A DNA stretch of 64,000 bases, taken from the NCBI RefSeq assembly GCF_905475395.1, contig NC_058337.1, positions 13,690,983 through 13,754,982 on the forward strand, written 5' to 3'. Both the position numbers and the translations under genes were made by a program. The stretch's first letter is position 1, and the number at the start of each line of letters is the position of its first letter. Source of the stretch: Chrysoperla carnea. Its lineage: Eukaryota > Arthropoda > Insecta > Neuroptera > Chrysopidae. The notes beneath the pieces were generated by a model, which did no database searches, was not told the DNA's origin, and was given only the letters and a program-made list of their open reading frames with translations. This document shows positions 36,191 through 48,790 of this stretch, piece by piece.

Positions 36191-38553
36191 ATGAGTTTTG
36201 ATGAAAGCTTTGATTCAGATGATGAAAATGAACCAAAAGAAATTGATTCTCTTTTAAAAACTGCTTTAACATTTAGTCCTGATTATGATATTAAAAGCTA
36301 TAATCCTGCAACAGCCGTTCCAATGTGTGGTAATTTTTTGATTGGTTATAGAGAAAATAATAAATTTCCGTTATATAATAGTTTATTTGTTGTTTTGGTT
36401 TTTTTAGGGGATGATTTTCTACAGTATGTTATGTATGAATCTTCAAAATGTGATAAAGTAGTTACAGCAAATTTAGATAAATTGAAACTGAAGAATGTGG
36501 AGAGAAATGAAGTGGTTGGCAATGATGTGAGTGAGTTTGCTTGGTTGAAACAATTATATTTAGGGATTGTATAATTTTTATGAGGTAACAATCTGACAAT
36601 GAATTCTAGCAGAAGTCGTAAGAGATCAGATATAACAGTACAATTTGTTGAAGTTTCAGCAAATCTGAAAACAGAAATTTCATTATTGTTTGCTGTATAG
36701 AGTATGTTCCAGAAGTCCTTAACCACTAGTTAATGAGAAGTATCTTGATACGATTTATTATATATCAAACAATGTTTCTAACAAAAGTTATTGAACTCAA
36801 AATGAACACGTTCATAAAAATTTAACTTAGATACCTTAAGGTTATCTAAAAGTCGATTCGAATTTTTAAATGACAAGAGAAAACCATTTTAAATTAGGAA
36901 GTTGTTTGTTATGAAAAATATGTATTTCTAATTTAAAAAAATGGATCTAGGCATTAGGGAGAATTTAAAACTTTCTATACGAATTTGATACTTTTTTAAC
37001 AGAACTGTGTATGTAGAACAACTTTTTTTTGAAATATTTTCAGTATCCCGCTACAAATTTCGTTTAAACGAGTGGCTAAAGAATTCTATAGAGTACTGGA
37101 TATACAGAATATCCACCGTAAGAGAAACTAAGCGGATAAAATGCAATTTTTCAATTTCTACGACCGATGTTTGTTTTCGACCAAAATAAGTGCATGTAAA
37201 AATGCGTTTCAAAGCGTGTTTCGTAAAAAACCTCTGGAAACTTAACTTGGGTAAATCAACCGCTTGTCGCCCTATTAGCTCAGTTGGTTAAGGCTTAACC
37301 AATCCCGTCCGCGGTATGCTTAGAATCGTATCGTCTACCTTATTTTAAAAGCAACCAGGAGAACCAGTTTCAATCTGATGTCAGAGCATTAAGTTCCCCA
37401 TCTAATTCTGAAACTTTTGTTTTAGTTATTAATGTTCCACAAATTGCAGTTTTTAAGCTTTTTAGTTTCTGAGAAGTGATTGTTATTACGCGCGTTAAAT
37501 AACGCGCTAAAAATTGGTATTTTTTGATTTGTACTTATAAACCATATATGTAATACTAAAGGTATATGGGCAGTTCCTATAAGTGGAAGGCGTTCGGACT
37601 AAGTGAAACAGATAGTGTATCGTTCTCTCACTCTTCCGATCGCATTTGTCAGCTCTGCGCATTTTTCGTGCGCACTATTTAAAATTTTTTAATGGTAACC
37701 ATGGTTACCATATTTTAGAGAATTCTCAAGCATGCGCAGTATAGATAAAATGTCTCGAACGAGAGAGAAAACAAATATTGTCGGCACCGTAAAGTTTGGA
37801 CATTCTTTCCCGTACCAACTGCCCATATACCTTTAGTATTACATATATGTTATAAACTTGTATTTTTTATAACTTCAAAAATAATACGATTTATGCTTTA
37901 TAATTTTTGGAGTGCGTTCTAAATATATTAAATAGTAAAAAAGCAAAAAAATTAAATTTTTTAAAAATTGAATTGAGATTTTAATAGTGTATTGGCGTAA
38001 TATTAAAAAGAATGTTTATTTTCAGATTTCAGAAGAATTTTTAGTACATACCCCACAATGTTTAATACCATCATTAGAATGGCAAAATGATCAAATAAAT
38101 TTGTTCAATAAATTACGCGAACGGCTAGAATATTTACGAAATAATTATGATGAAGAAGCGACACCGAAAAATAAACGTAAAAATGTGGAATGGTCAGTTG
38201 TGAATTGTGAGAAATATCAACCATCTCTATCGGAAGCAATTCGTATTCGACAACAAAAAGTCATTGGTTTTGTATATCATTTAGTTAAGTTATTCGAAGA
38301 CTTACCAACAGACGGCTCTAGTATCCCACATCATCTTGGTGCATGGATGTATACTGCTCTAGCATTATTGCCTATACCATTATTACCAGACACATGTTCG
38401 TCACTACGCCAGCTCGCACGTAAATGTATTCAATTGAGAGCTGTATTACCGGTAGAGAATGAAGATATTAATGGAAAAGTTGAACCTTTGAATTTGTTCA
38501 TATGTTTAGTTGCACGATATTTTAATCAAGTTGATTTAGCAGATAAGGTTTAG
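36191..38553 (+). CDS. Gemin2: Gemin2 (SMN complex subunit), 3 exons, complete
   Basis: Exons are 36191-36329, 36408-36526 and 38026-38553; joined they give 786 nt, a 261-aa protein plus TAG (human Gemin2 is 280 aa). Gemin2 binds SMN and cradles the Sm ring during cytoplasmic snRNP assembly. Visible family signatures: GDDFLQYVMYESSKCDKVV (around residues 47-65), the counterpart of the vertebrate segment with EYLRRV and CPDVVV; the C-terminal helical domain with HLGAWMYTALALLPIPLLP; SLRQLARKCIQLR; and the conserved ending LFICLVARYFNQVDLADK. Intron 1 (36330-36407) is 78 nt, in frame and stop-free; splicing it out restores homology directly across the junction, so the continuous reading is artefactual. 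Donor 2 is GAT|GTGAGT and acceptor 3 is TTTTCAG|ATT. The N-terminus is acidic (FDSDDENEPKE). AATAAA lies at 38581, 28 nt past the stop. Intron 2 (1499 nt) contains a palindromic MITE and a tRNA-like segment. Identification is strong; the exact donor of exon 2 is the least certain point. Confidence 0.93.
37268..37400 (+). mobile_element. Possible tRNA-like SINE head in Gemin2 intron 2
   Basis: CCCTATTAGCTCAGTTGGTT has a good pol III box A and the 5' half of a tRNA. A clear box B is missing (only AGTTTCAATCTG), so it is not a working tRNA. Ends uncertain. Confidence 0.4.
37532..37862. mobile_element. Palindromic MITE in Gemin2 intron 2
   Basis: TAATACTAAAGGTATATGGG plus CAGTT at 37551-37575 is mirrored exactly near 37817-37844. 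The mirror symmetry continues more weakly inward and outward. The centre holds GGTAACCATGGTTACC, itself a palindrome (about 37695). No ORF. Confidence 0.85.
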
Positions 38554-38599
38554 TAATAGTTTTTTGTAATTATTTTATACAATAAAATAAATTAAATCA

Positions 38600-39940
38600 T
38601 TAAGGTAAAGAAGAAAGAGTTCTTACGTATTTTAATTCTCACGATTACGATATCTGTGGCACCACAATTTCTAGGTAGAATTTTTCCATTTATAGCAAGA
38701 CAATATGAAAATCAGGAGTGGAAATTTTCGATTTTACGATTGATTTTCGAGTAATCGAAGCCTAAAGTGCAACTTGAAATCTTATATTACGATCATTTTT
38801 TGGTTTAATTTGGTATCACCTCAGACTACAGAGAATTTTTTTCTGCATTAAATTATAGGAGTAATTTTTTTATTTAAATAGGTTCAGTATCACGTTCTGA
38901 ATGTAAATGCATAAAATCCTTACAAAAATAAGGATTAAGGAGACAGTCCTTTGCCTTTGGTGTATAGAGGTCATTCCAACACGCTTTATTGGGAAACGAT
39001 ACTCAAATTCGAGGAGCAAATGCTGAGATCAACTGCCGTACAACGGGTCGGAGGGGGCTTACAGGGAAAAGGCGAACTATCATTTAATAAAATGAGGTTG
39101 GTGTAATCAAGAAAGTCACATATAGTATTGCCCCCTGGATCACTATAATGGTTACCCAGGAGGGTTGATGCATATAAAACAAACTTTAATCGGTACTATA
39201 GGTCAAATTTAGAGATTTCGTCTTTTTTATCCTCGTTTATTGGACTAATGAGTTACCTGTGAAATAAGACGAATGACGCGGTGGGTGCTTCACTTCGGCT
39301 AACTTTGGCGAGTATACTCGTTGAGGATACTCCGCGAGAGTGTAGTTGGGGGCTTAGAAAATTATAAGATTGCTTTTCTCGTCCTTCCAACCTGAACATA
39401 GATAAATTCCTTGAAATGCAAAATATTTATACAAAATTAAAAAAGTTTTTTACAAAACAAACTGCTTTATTTATAAGTAAATATTTTGGGTAAAATTGAA
39501 AGTTAGTTGAAGCACATATATAATAGACCAAATAGAAGATCGTTATGTTACTTAAATTAGTTGAAATAAATAATAAATACAAATTTACAGCGTGTTTAAA
39601 AACTACATAAGACCGTTTAAAAGCAACTTAAAAGGATTTTAAATAAAAACTTTTTTTATGTTGTGCAGAAATAAATTACCGAATTTCCGAGGAAATATAG
39701 CTATTGCTTTTGTTTCGATAATATAATTTCGCAAAAATTTCTTCAAATGTCTATTAATCCTTTTTAGCTGATTCATATTTGAAAGGTGAAGTTCGTAAAT
39801 GAACAAAAAAAAAAAATTTATTAACAAACAAAGAGCAAGGGCGCAACATGAATTTTGATTTTTTTAAAACAAAGTATCTAGCTTCATCACGCTGGAATTG
39901 AACTTGAAAAGAGTCAGGTTTTTTTGAACATAAAAACTAC
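38600..39940. other. No gene seen; GC-richer patch 38940-39370
   Basis: The patch has balanced composition and may be a decayed element, but no motif is recognised in any frame. Confidence 0.4.
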
Positions 39941-39945
39941 AAACG

Positions 39946-40788
39946 CAGGCGCGGATTCAGCCCTCAAAAAAGGTGACGGGGACGGCACAGCAACGCGAAA
40001 ATCAGCCAAATGCGAGTCGGAGTATGAACACGCTCGTGATCGATTTCGTGCATTCCTACAAAGGTAATGTTTACAAAATAAATGACCCCCTGCTCAAGAT
40101 TTCTGCAGTCTATATTTACATGTTGGCAAAGCTTGGTGTGGGGGTCGAACACTAAAATGTTAGTTTGTTCGTTCATAAAAATTACAAAAGTTAATGTGTG
40201 TTTGTTTGCGTATAACAGTGTCACATTTAGACTCTACTGAACTACTGAACCAATTTTGATGAAATTTTTACAACTTCTAATTAAAGTAAACGCTAGTATA
40301 CATTTTAATTACAAATTCAGGCATTCGCTTTTTTCGCGAAAGCGTTGGTAATTTAGGAGAGCTAACTCAGATAATATTTCCTGTAATCTTGAGGCACGCA
40401 ACCATAATTTTACCCTTCGAAGTGTAGAAAACGATCTCTCTGCCGTAGCTACGCTGATCGCAAGAGTTTCCAGTATTTTCCGGTATTCATTTATAACAGT
40501 TGATTCACTATCAAAAGATTTAAGTGTGGTAAAATGATGACAATCGGAAGTTATTGAAAATTTTCTGGGATTTTTGTTCTTCGATTTTTGTCTACTACAT
40601 GTTTTAAAACGAATTTCTAAACAAAAAATGTTCCCCCAAAAATTATAAAATGGGTTTAGTATGAAATTAGAATCAATAGACTAACTATTTGAAGCGATTC
40701 ATTGTTTTTTCTTTTAATTTTATTAAATCATAAGTCTATTTGGGTGATGGACATGCCCAGCGTGCCCAAATAGGTGAATCCGCCACTG
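39946..40788 (-). mobile_element. hAT-type element, internally deleted
   Basis: The ends CAGGCGCGGATTCAG and GGTGAATCCGCCACTG are hAT-like inverted termini. Flanks TACAAACG (39938-39945) and TACAAGCG (40789-40796) match at 7 of 8 bases, a hAT-sized target duplication. On the minus strand, around 40330-40500, a degraded transposase dimerisation segment can be read (ATAERSF-like, then RVKLWLR). The rest of the transposase is missing. Shares its end sequence with 46534-47606. Confidence 0.8.
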
Positions 40789-41070
40789 TACAAGCGATAC
40801 AATGGAAGCCGAGCCTTCACCCAATTGCCGTTTCAAAATTTGGAAAACAAAAAACTGGGCTAATTTGACCCACGTACGTTGCTGCCCAGGAAAAGATACC
40901 GTATGAAACAAGATGTCGATAAAGTGTAATTAAAATTGTATATTAGTCCAGTACTATTAGGTTTTTACCTCGGAACCCAGTTATAGTGAATGGATTTTGA
41001 TTTTTTTGGATTTTCTTAATTTCTTATACTAATAAGTAAAAAGTTTACTTATTGAAACCTTCCGCTAATG

Positions 41071-41580
41071 TTTTTATACCCTGTGTATATGATATATTTA
41101 TTAAGGTATACTAATTTTAATCCCAAGTTTGTAACGCTTAGAAATATTGATGAGATAAACAAAATTTTTGTATAAGTGTTCATAAAATCACCTAAATAAT
41201 CAATTACCGGTTGTCTGCCCGTCCACTCGTCTGTCCGTCAACTCAAAAACGAAAGGAGCTATCAAGCTGAAATTTTTATAGCGTGCTTAGGACGTAAAAC
41301 GTAAGGTTGAGTTCGTAAATGAGCAGCATAGGTCAATTGGGTCTTGTGTCCGTAGGATCCATCTTGTAAACCGTTAGAGGTATAAAAGTTTATATGGATA
41401 AAATGTTGCTTATAAAAATAAACAACTTTTGTTTGAAACATTTTTTCGTTAACATCACTGTTTACCCGCGAGGGAATTAGGTGAAAATTTTTTAGTATGT
41501 ATCATATGAGAATATGAGTTACACGTGTGTGGCTATCTAAGAGTGGATATTTTTCTTTATTTACATGACGTAAAAAAAAA
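41071..41580 (-). mobile_element. ~500-bp interspersed repeat, copy C (inverted)
   Basis: Reverse complement of the family blocks: TATACCCTGTGTATATGATA at its 3' end, CCGGTTGTCTGCCCGTCC, then CTGTTTACCCGCGAGGG. Slightly more diverged than copies B and D. Confidence 0.85.
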
Positions 41581-42498
41581 TAGCCCTAAATTTAATATCA
41601 TATGGTGTCCGTAAGTAGAGAACTTCTGTCCCATCCCATGGGCGTAAATCGAAAATACACAAGATCTCATGAATATTATTTTGTCGAGGACACTCAGACA
41701 AACATTTTCCACCGGCTACCATAAAAATCAGCTGGCGCAGAGTATTTCCTGAGTCAAATGCTTCGTTTCGTACAATACTTAGAATTAAAAATTTTAATTA
41801 AAATATCGAATCTTCTCACTAATTACCTTTAATAATTTAGGTAATATTGATAACATTATTGATAAACTTTTGTAACATTGTGTTCAATAAATTGATATAA
41901 ATATATACAATATACATATATACATTCATATGTGAGTGATATGTATAATTTCATTGATTTAATAGAATTGAATGAATATAAGTAAGTAACTAAGAGCACC
42001 AAGTGAGCGTGTGTGGCCCCAGGCGGAGACTCCATATACACAAAATACAATATACACTATGTTAGTTATATGTAACATGTGTGTGATGCAACAATACTAA
42101 TGGACTGATATTTGTTTAAGACATCTGACAATCTAGACAGTGATATGTTTAAATAAACATAGAAGACAGCTAATATAACTAAAATTCATTTTTGTATATT
42201 TGTTGCTGTAATATATAGATCATTTATATAGTGTTTTCTATATCTTATCCTATCTCGAAAATAAAAAGCAAATACCATAATATAACAACGTATACATTCA
42301 GTTAGTGTTATTGCAAATACCGAATTATTCATCTTCAAAAACATGATTTATTTATTCTTATTTATAAGCAAACAACTATAATAGTGACCAATACAATGCA
42401 ACAAATATAGGTAGCATTTTTACCATTTGAGCCTAATTCATGTGGTGTAAAAAAATTGCAAATGAAAATATTCGTAATGATTATTAATATGCAAAAGT

Positions 42499-42794
42499 AG
42501 TGGCGGATTTAAGGGTTGGCAAAGGAGCAGTTGCCCACTAGATCATCGCAGGGTACCACAAGGGAACACGAAGTGCATTTACGAAGACAAAAAAAGAGGA
42601 AAAAGACAAATTGGCATAAAACGGCGTGACTAGGGGTTCAAAAGAGTTCATTAACGAAGAGTAAAAAAAAATGGGGGAAGAAATTCGTAGGAAAGAGCAC
42701 CACAAGGGGGCACCAAGTTGATTAACAAAAATGAAAAAGACGGCCCTATTAACAGATTTTCTACATTCGGCCTTCCGTCTAAAATCCGCCAACG
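42499..42794. mobile_element. hAT-like MITE
   Basis: The ends AGTGGCGGATTTAAG and TAAAATCCGCCAACG are hAT-type inverted termini of the GTGGCGGATTTA group. No clear target duplication and no coding capacity. Confidence 0.6.
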
Positions 42795-44550
42795 TGAAAG
42801 ACAAAGATTATAGTAAGGAAAATAAAATCTATAAGTGTGTTAAACAAATTATTGTTTCTACTTTGTAATGAACAGAATCAAAAATCGTCAAAATTATGCT
42901 TACGTAATTAATGAATGGCCTATTTGGAAACATTCCCAGACCTTGATTCTCATGTAACTATAAAGCTATGATATCAATTATCTGGCCACTTGATGGAATT
43001 TGAAATTAAACCTTGTACAAATTAAAAAAAAAGAAAAGTTTTAAAATAAGAAGTCGCTTCGTAAATATAAAAAAAATCAGGTAAGTCGGACTAGCACAGA
43101 AAAGGTTACGTATCATCGTACAAAATATTGCAATATGACTGAACCCGCATTCTCAATCGAATCTCAAGAATTTGGAAATTTTCATTCGAGTGATCGATAA
43201 TGTTTTTAATCTTCGAATACCTTCCTCTATGTAGGATTTGGATTTTAATTTGTGTCTCGGGCCAAATTACATAAAACAAATTATTGAAAAAAGGTAAAGT
43301 AAAGAACCTTAGTATTTAAGAGTAAAATTTGTTCGAAAAATAAATCGTGACTGATACTACAGAATAAAACGTGACCGACACTACCGTCACTTTGGATTGC
43401 AAAATGTTGTATTTTGAGTTGTATTGTAAAACAAACCTTAGAAATTAATATAACAGGGCACAAGATAGAAACTTCAAAGCCATTTGAAAGATATAAAAAT
43501 GTACTAAAATGCTATTTTTGAGTACAATTAATAAAGATAAATAATGAAATTTTAATGAAAACTTAACACTTACGAAGAAAATATATTTTAGGTACTTAAG
43601 ATACTGATAGCTAAAAGTACTACAATGTTGGTACCATACTAAAATATTTTTACCATCAAAAACATTTTATTTCCATTCGTGGTTCCCTTTTTGACATTTT
43701 GTTCACACAATTTCAGCTGTCTAATTATTGCCAATTATGGAAGACAGGCGGACCGACGGACAGCGGAGCTTAGTATTAGGGTGCCGTTGGTTGTCATTCC
43801 GATACGGAATCCTAAAAATTGTTAGTATTAACTATTAGAAAACAAATCTGAATATTTGATAATCAATTTGGTCTTTAAATTTTTTTAATTATATTTTTCA
43901 AGCATCAATATATTTTACTATTCATAATATGGATTTTTTTTGTAAGTTATCCACGGATATTCCTATACTTGAAAAATATATAAAATAGAATAGAAAAATG
44001 ATAAAATAACTTACGCATGGGTATGTATTTAATTTCTATTTTTGCATTTAGCTTGATAGTATGTATACCTACTCTTCAAAAATCAAATTATCCAAAGCTA
44101 AAAATTGAAACCACAAGTGCAATTTTCGTACAAGGAGTCATATGCGGTAGAGGGGAACACTGATTCAAACCATACGGTACTTTTCTCAAGTGTGAATCTA
44201 ACATACTAATACTGTTTAAATAGTGGGGTATTTATACGATGTTCTAAATAAATGGTTTAAGCACCACATTCCGATTAGTGTTGTAGCATAACATGAAACA
44301 TATTGTGAAACATCACTGGAGTGAAGTAAATCTACGTGGCCTAGTGATTTGGGCTGATAATACGTTCCAGTTAATTAACCTGTAATCCAATTCAGTATAC
44401 CATGAACATACTATGGATTTTGGTTCCCAAAATCGATACGTTTATAATACGTACTAATATTAGACGCGCTAATATAACTGTATGCTTGTCTGCTTCACAT
44501 CTAAATCGTCGTTCACATCTAAATCCCCAAACAATTTCCTTTTTTTAGTT

Positions 44551-44870
44551 TCATGTACTTAACCTTCTCAAGCTCATGCTCAACTTTTGGTAAGGATCAA
44601 TATGGGTTCCACATAAGTTATTGTATCGATTGTCATCAATAAATTCTATTATTCCACTTCCTGCGATTAGAATTTCAAAATGTGTTAGTCTTTTTTTGGC
44701 AGTCAGAGCGTCATGTTTACCAGTCTTAATTGTTGTTGGTATTTGTTTGTTGGAACCTTTTGGCTTTTCCATCTTCTCATAAATCTTGTGCCTGTAAAAT
44801 GGATCTATAAACTTTTTATCTTCAATATGCTTTATTTGTTCGGTAGTTGATCCGCTACTCCAAAAAAATT
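44551..44870 (-). pseudogene. Unrecognised ORF fragment (~105 codons open)
   Basis: Minus-strand reading is open from about 44870, with FWSSGSTTEQIKHIEDKKF, then an ATG at 44772 (MEKPKGSNKQ), and continues through LTHFEILIAGSGIIEFIDDN to a stop at 44551. Upstream of 44870 the frame is closed by a stop. Composition is protein-like (balanced charge, no homopolymers). I do not recognise the family; transposon origin is likely given the context. Confidence 0.35.
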
Positions 44871-45349
44871 TTCACACGGATACTCTCCTATCACTCTCAT
44901 ATACTCTCCTTTCTATCCTGCTTTTAAACTGCTAGTATTTTATAGGAAATGTCTAGTGTAGCATTTCTCTATATTTTCACAGTCCGATTGCTCGATCACC
45001 TTTGTTATGTACTGGTAAGAAGAAGAAATTCTTTATTCCTGCTCGATGTCACCAAAATATTTCGCAAAATATCACCTTTTGCTTTTAAAATTTCTGCTAC
45101 TATACCAAGTTAGCTAGTTTTCATTTGTTATGTGCTTTAATCATTTTATTGTGTAAGCATTTCTTTTTATTATGCTTTCCTGATATTCCTCATCAAATCA
45201 TGATCTTCTTGCAAATTTCATTTCATATTTCTTCTATCATATGTGCAGCTTCCTCAAGTATTCTCTCTAGATTCTCCAAATTTCTATTTTTCAGTTTCTT
45301 AATGTTGATTAGTTTTGTCTGAAAATAATTGGTTAATACTCCTAAATAG

Positions 45350-45520
45350 TTTTGGTTCAGTTAGTCAAAATTACTTTTGACCAGTTTCGTTGGGCAATAG
45401 TACTTTTGACTGTTATTTCAGTCCAAAGTGCTATAGTCGAGAGCCTGTGGTCAAAAGTACTTTTGACTGATTTTGTAAGTTAAAAGTACTTTTGACCGCC
45501 TAAGATTTTTGACTGTAACA
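45350..45520. repeat. Degenerate repeats of AGTACTTTTGAC
   Basis: Four close copies of the motif (one as ATTACTTTTGAC) in about 130 bp, two of them as the longer palindrome AAAAGTACTTTT. The spacing is irregular (roughly 30-75 bp). Confidence 0.75.
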
Positions 45521-46533
45521 TATATATTATTAAAATTTGTGTCTTTCTGTCAGCATGTTTGCGCTGGAAGTTTCATTCATGAGGGTTTCATTGTATTATC
45601 GCATAGGTATGATCTTTATTCTTTGATTTGAAAAAAAGCTTGAGTACAAAGTGCCGGAGGACACCTAGTTTAAACTATTTGTATTAATTCAATGAAAAAA
45701 TTATTTATTTAATGACACTAAAACATTGATTTTGTAGCGTTTCCTAAAAAGCGATACACAAAATGATTTCTAACTGGAAGTTTATTTATAATGATTTAAA
45801 AGTATTCAGAGATATTTGTACAAAATTAGTGAAAGTGATAAGAGGATCTCATTTTTTGTGAAAACATTATTGAAGATCTCTGCCCAACAGTTTTTTACAC
45901 GTAACAAATATAAAGTGTAAGAAACAAAATTCTAAATTGATAAAGTTACACAATTCTGTTACCATATTAGAGTTACACAATGCAGATGACTAATGACAGG
46001 AAAACATACATTTAATCAAATGAAAAAGAAAACATTTCTTCTTCTTGATTCAACCACAATTGAGTACCACTGTGTCGTTTGTTTTTCTCATCTCAAATGA
46101 TTACTAATAAAACACATACCGGGTGTAAAGAAATATCGGCACTCAAAAATAATTAATGATTTTAGACAACAAGTTAAATGGAAACATGTTACTTTGAACG
46201 AATGTGAACAAAATTTTGCTTCGAAACTTGTATACCTGATAATATTTAGTCTAAAGACCTTGAAAATCGATAACCGAGGTGGGAGGGATCAAAGAGTTGT
46301 AATAGGTAATGACCTTGAAGTCGGGTTACTTTCTACCTAACTTGAGAATTTCAAATAAAAACACTAATTTTCTTCATCGCAAACGAATAGTACATAAAAT
46401 ATTGTATCGAAACATAGCATTGAATCTAAAGATCTTGAAAATCAACTTCCAAGATAGGTACTTATATTTCAAAATCAGCATTTAGTAATTCTTTTACAAA
46501 TGAAATAATTTTACTAAGCGATGGATAGCTTTG

Positions 46534-47606
46534 CAGTGGCGGTTCCACTCATATAGGCTTGATGGGCATGCCCATCACCTAAGTAGACTTGATAATATTT
46601 GATAATATGATTTAATAATATTTTTAAAAAACAACGAGTCTTTTCAAATAGTTAGTCTATTGTTCCTAATTTCATACTAAGCCCCCATCTGATAATTTGG
46701 GGGGGGGCTTGTTTTTGTTTGAAAATTCGTTTCAAAGCATGTGGGTACAAAATTCGAAAAAAAAATCCTGACGAAATTATTAGGAGAATACTTTCTGAAA
46801 TCAATTTACTTACCCCTATTAGATTCCGTTACCAATGATTTGGGGTAAAGATTGTCTCCGGAGGTACTCGACCAATTTCACTTTAGAGTTTTACTGTCTG
46901 AACCAAAAGTTGGTGCCAAGGACATGGATATCGATATCCAGGCAGTGAAAAATGTGGTTAAGATGTATCCGCGATTCGTTAATGATAGTCAATCAACTGT
47001 AATAAATTAATGTTGAATTTCCCATACCAGAGTCGGTAGTTCATCTCATTGAAGCATGCGACCAATATTTGTACCATAATATAAAAATGTACTTACAAAT
47101 AATGGCAACTCTTACGGCCAGCGCAGCTATCGCAGAGAGATCGTTTTATACACTTTGCGAGGTAAAATATTGTTTGTGTGTCTCAATGGAACACGAAAAC
47201 TTATTCGAGCTAGCTCTCCTAAAAATCTGAATTAAGTCGACATTATCAACGCTTTCGCGAAAGGTTGAATATGTTATTTAAGTAAAGAACTGAAAATTAT
47301 TTATTGTAAAATGTATACTGGCGTTTAATTTAATATGAAGTTGTATAAATTTTATCAAAATTGGTTCAGTAGTTTAGAGTCTAAATGTGACAAGGTGATG
47401 TGCAAACAAACGCACATTTACTTTTGTAATTTTTGTGAGCGAACAAATTAACATTTTACTGGTTTATTAATTTACTAGTGTTCGCTCCACGGCTTTGCCC
47501 ACATCATATCGATCATGAGCGAGTTCATATTCCGTATCGCCTTTGGCCGATTTTGGAGTGGCTGTGTTGTGCCCATCATCTTTTTTGAGAGCTGGATCCG
47601 CGCCTG
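46534..47606 (+). mobile_element. hAT-type element with transposase remnant
   Basis: The ends are CAGTGGCGGTTCCAC and GGATCCGCGCCTG. Around 47090-47230 the hAT C-terminal dimerisation region can be read: MYLQIMATLTASAAIAERSF, then SMEHENLFELALLKI, matching the usual TATAERSFS...RRIK block. The 3' part is shared with the inverted element at 39946-40788 (GGTTCAGTAGTTTAGAGTCT). A convincing 8-bp duplication is not visible. Dead. Confidence 0.78.
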
Positions 47607-48339
47607 ATACCTTGAAGTTGATTTTCATCGTTTTTAAGGTCTTTAAAGTCGATTTTCACGACAATTTGACTCGTGGCTACCCCGGGACATTATACACATG
47701 TCTCGACGTAAAATTGTTTGCTTGATACATTTCCGATGTCAAAAATGTATCCAGTTAAATACTCAATATAAATTTCCAGTTAAATACTCAAGTTAGCACA
47801 GATTGACATTGAAAATCGATTTTGGAGTTCAAGGTTTTCACCTAGTACAATTATTTGTCTTTTATACCTACCTATTTAACGTAATTTTCTAAAAATATTA
47901 CTTTCCGAGTAATTTTAGGATACAAGGTATTTTTTCACACTCCGTATATCACAAATATAAGATGTTTTTGTTTTTACTTTTAGATTACTCTTATTTTATT
48001 ATTTTAAATATAAATGTTTATATTATTTTTATATTATTTATATGTTGCAGAAAATTACTTACAAAAAATTATTTTTTATTATTATGATTACTAAGTTTTA
48101 AAAATAAATGATTTTTATATAAATAAATGTTTACTTATAAATGGCTTTATTTTTAAATAATCAAAATTTATGTTTACAGTTATAAACAATTTATTATTCG
48201 TCGGTGTCAGGCGAACCTATGGCGAATCCGAATATTGCCTTTGAAAGTTATTGGCCAGACCAACAACATTTTTATTTAGTACATAAATTGTTGTAAGTAT
48301 TCAGTAATCGTAATTACAGAAAAATTATCAGTTTTAACG

Positions 48340-48790
48340 GGCTTAGCAAATTAAACATTGGGTTTGGTTTTGGGTTAAAATTTCTTAAAACTATAAATAC
48401 AAGGCGATATTGTCATCCTAATCAAAAGTTCAAATAAGTGGAACCGTTTAAAACCATAAAAAAGCCCAAATCAAGAATCGATTACTATTTCAAAAATCAC
48501 CAATAACAAGTGAAATTTAGAAAATTTTAAAAATCCCGACAAAATTTTCAGGAACGGAACCCTAAACCCGCACTTGAAACATATCTAAAAACACTTTCCA
48601 TTAAAGTTTATTTTTCCTTAAAGCCTTTTCCAAACTGAACTAACTTTGAAGATCATCGTCAATTTTTTAGTTTTTTCGGGCACGAAACCCTAAACTCGCA
48701 CTTGAAACATAGCTAAGAACACTCTCCGTTAAAATATCAATCAAACGAAACAAAATAATCAAAACACCCCTCTTTTTGTTGTGGGGTTAA
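48340..48790. repeat. Interspersed repeat with an internal direct duplication
   Basis: CGCACTTGAAACATATCTAA and CGCACTTGAAACATAGCTAA (about 48570 and 48697) begin two related ~130-bp blocks, each preceded by a GAACCCTAAAC-like run. No ORF. Confidence 0.55.

Noticed and set aside
36346..36726. A 126-codon minus-strand open frame opposite Gemin2 exon 2.
   Set aside because: Shadow of the conserved plus-strand exon, which has clear homology and splice sites.
37268..37345. A tRNA gene in the Gemin2 intron.
   Set aside because: Good 5' half but no box B or matching acceptor end.
42538..42804. An 88-codon minus-strand frame with repeated FFVFVN / FIFVN words.
   Set aside because: Lies entirely inside the hAT-like MITE at 42499-42794 and arises from its internal repeats.
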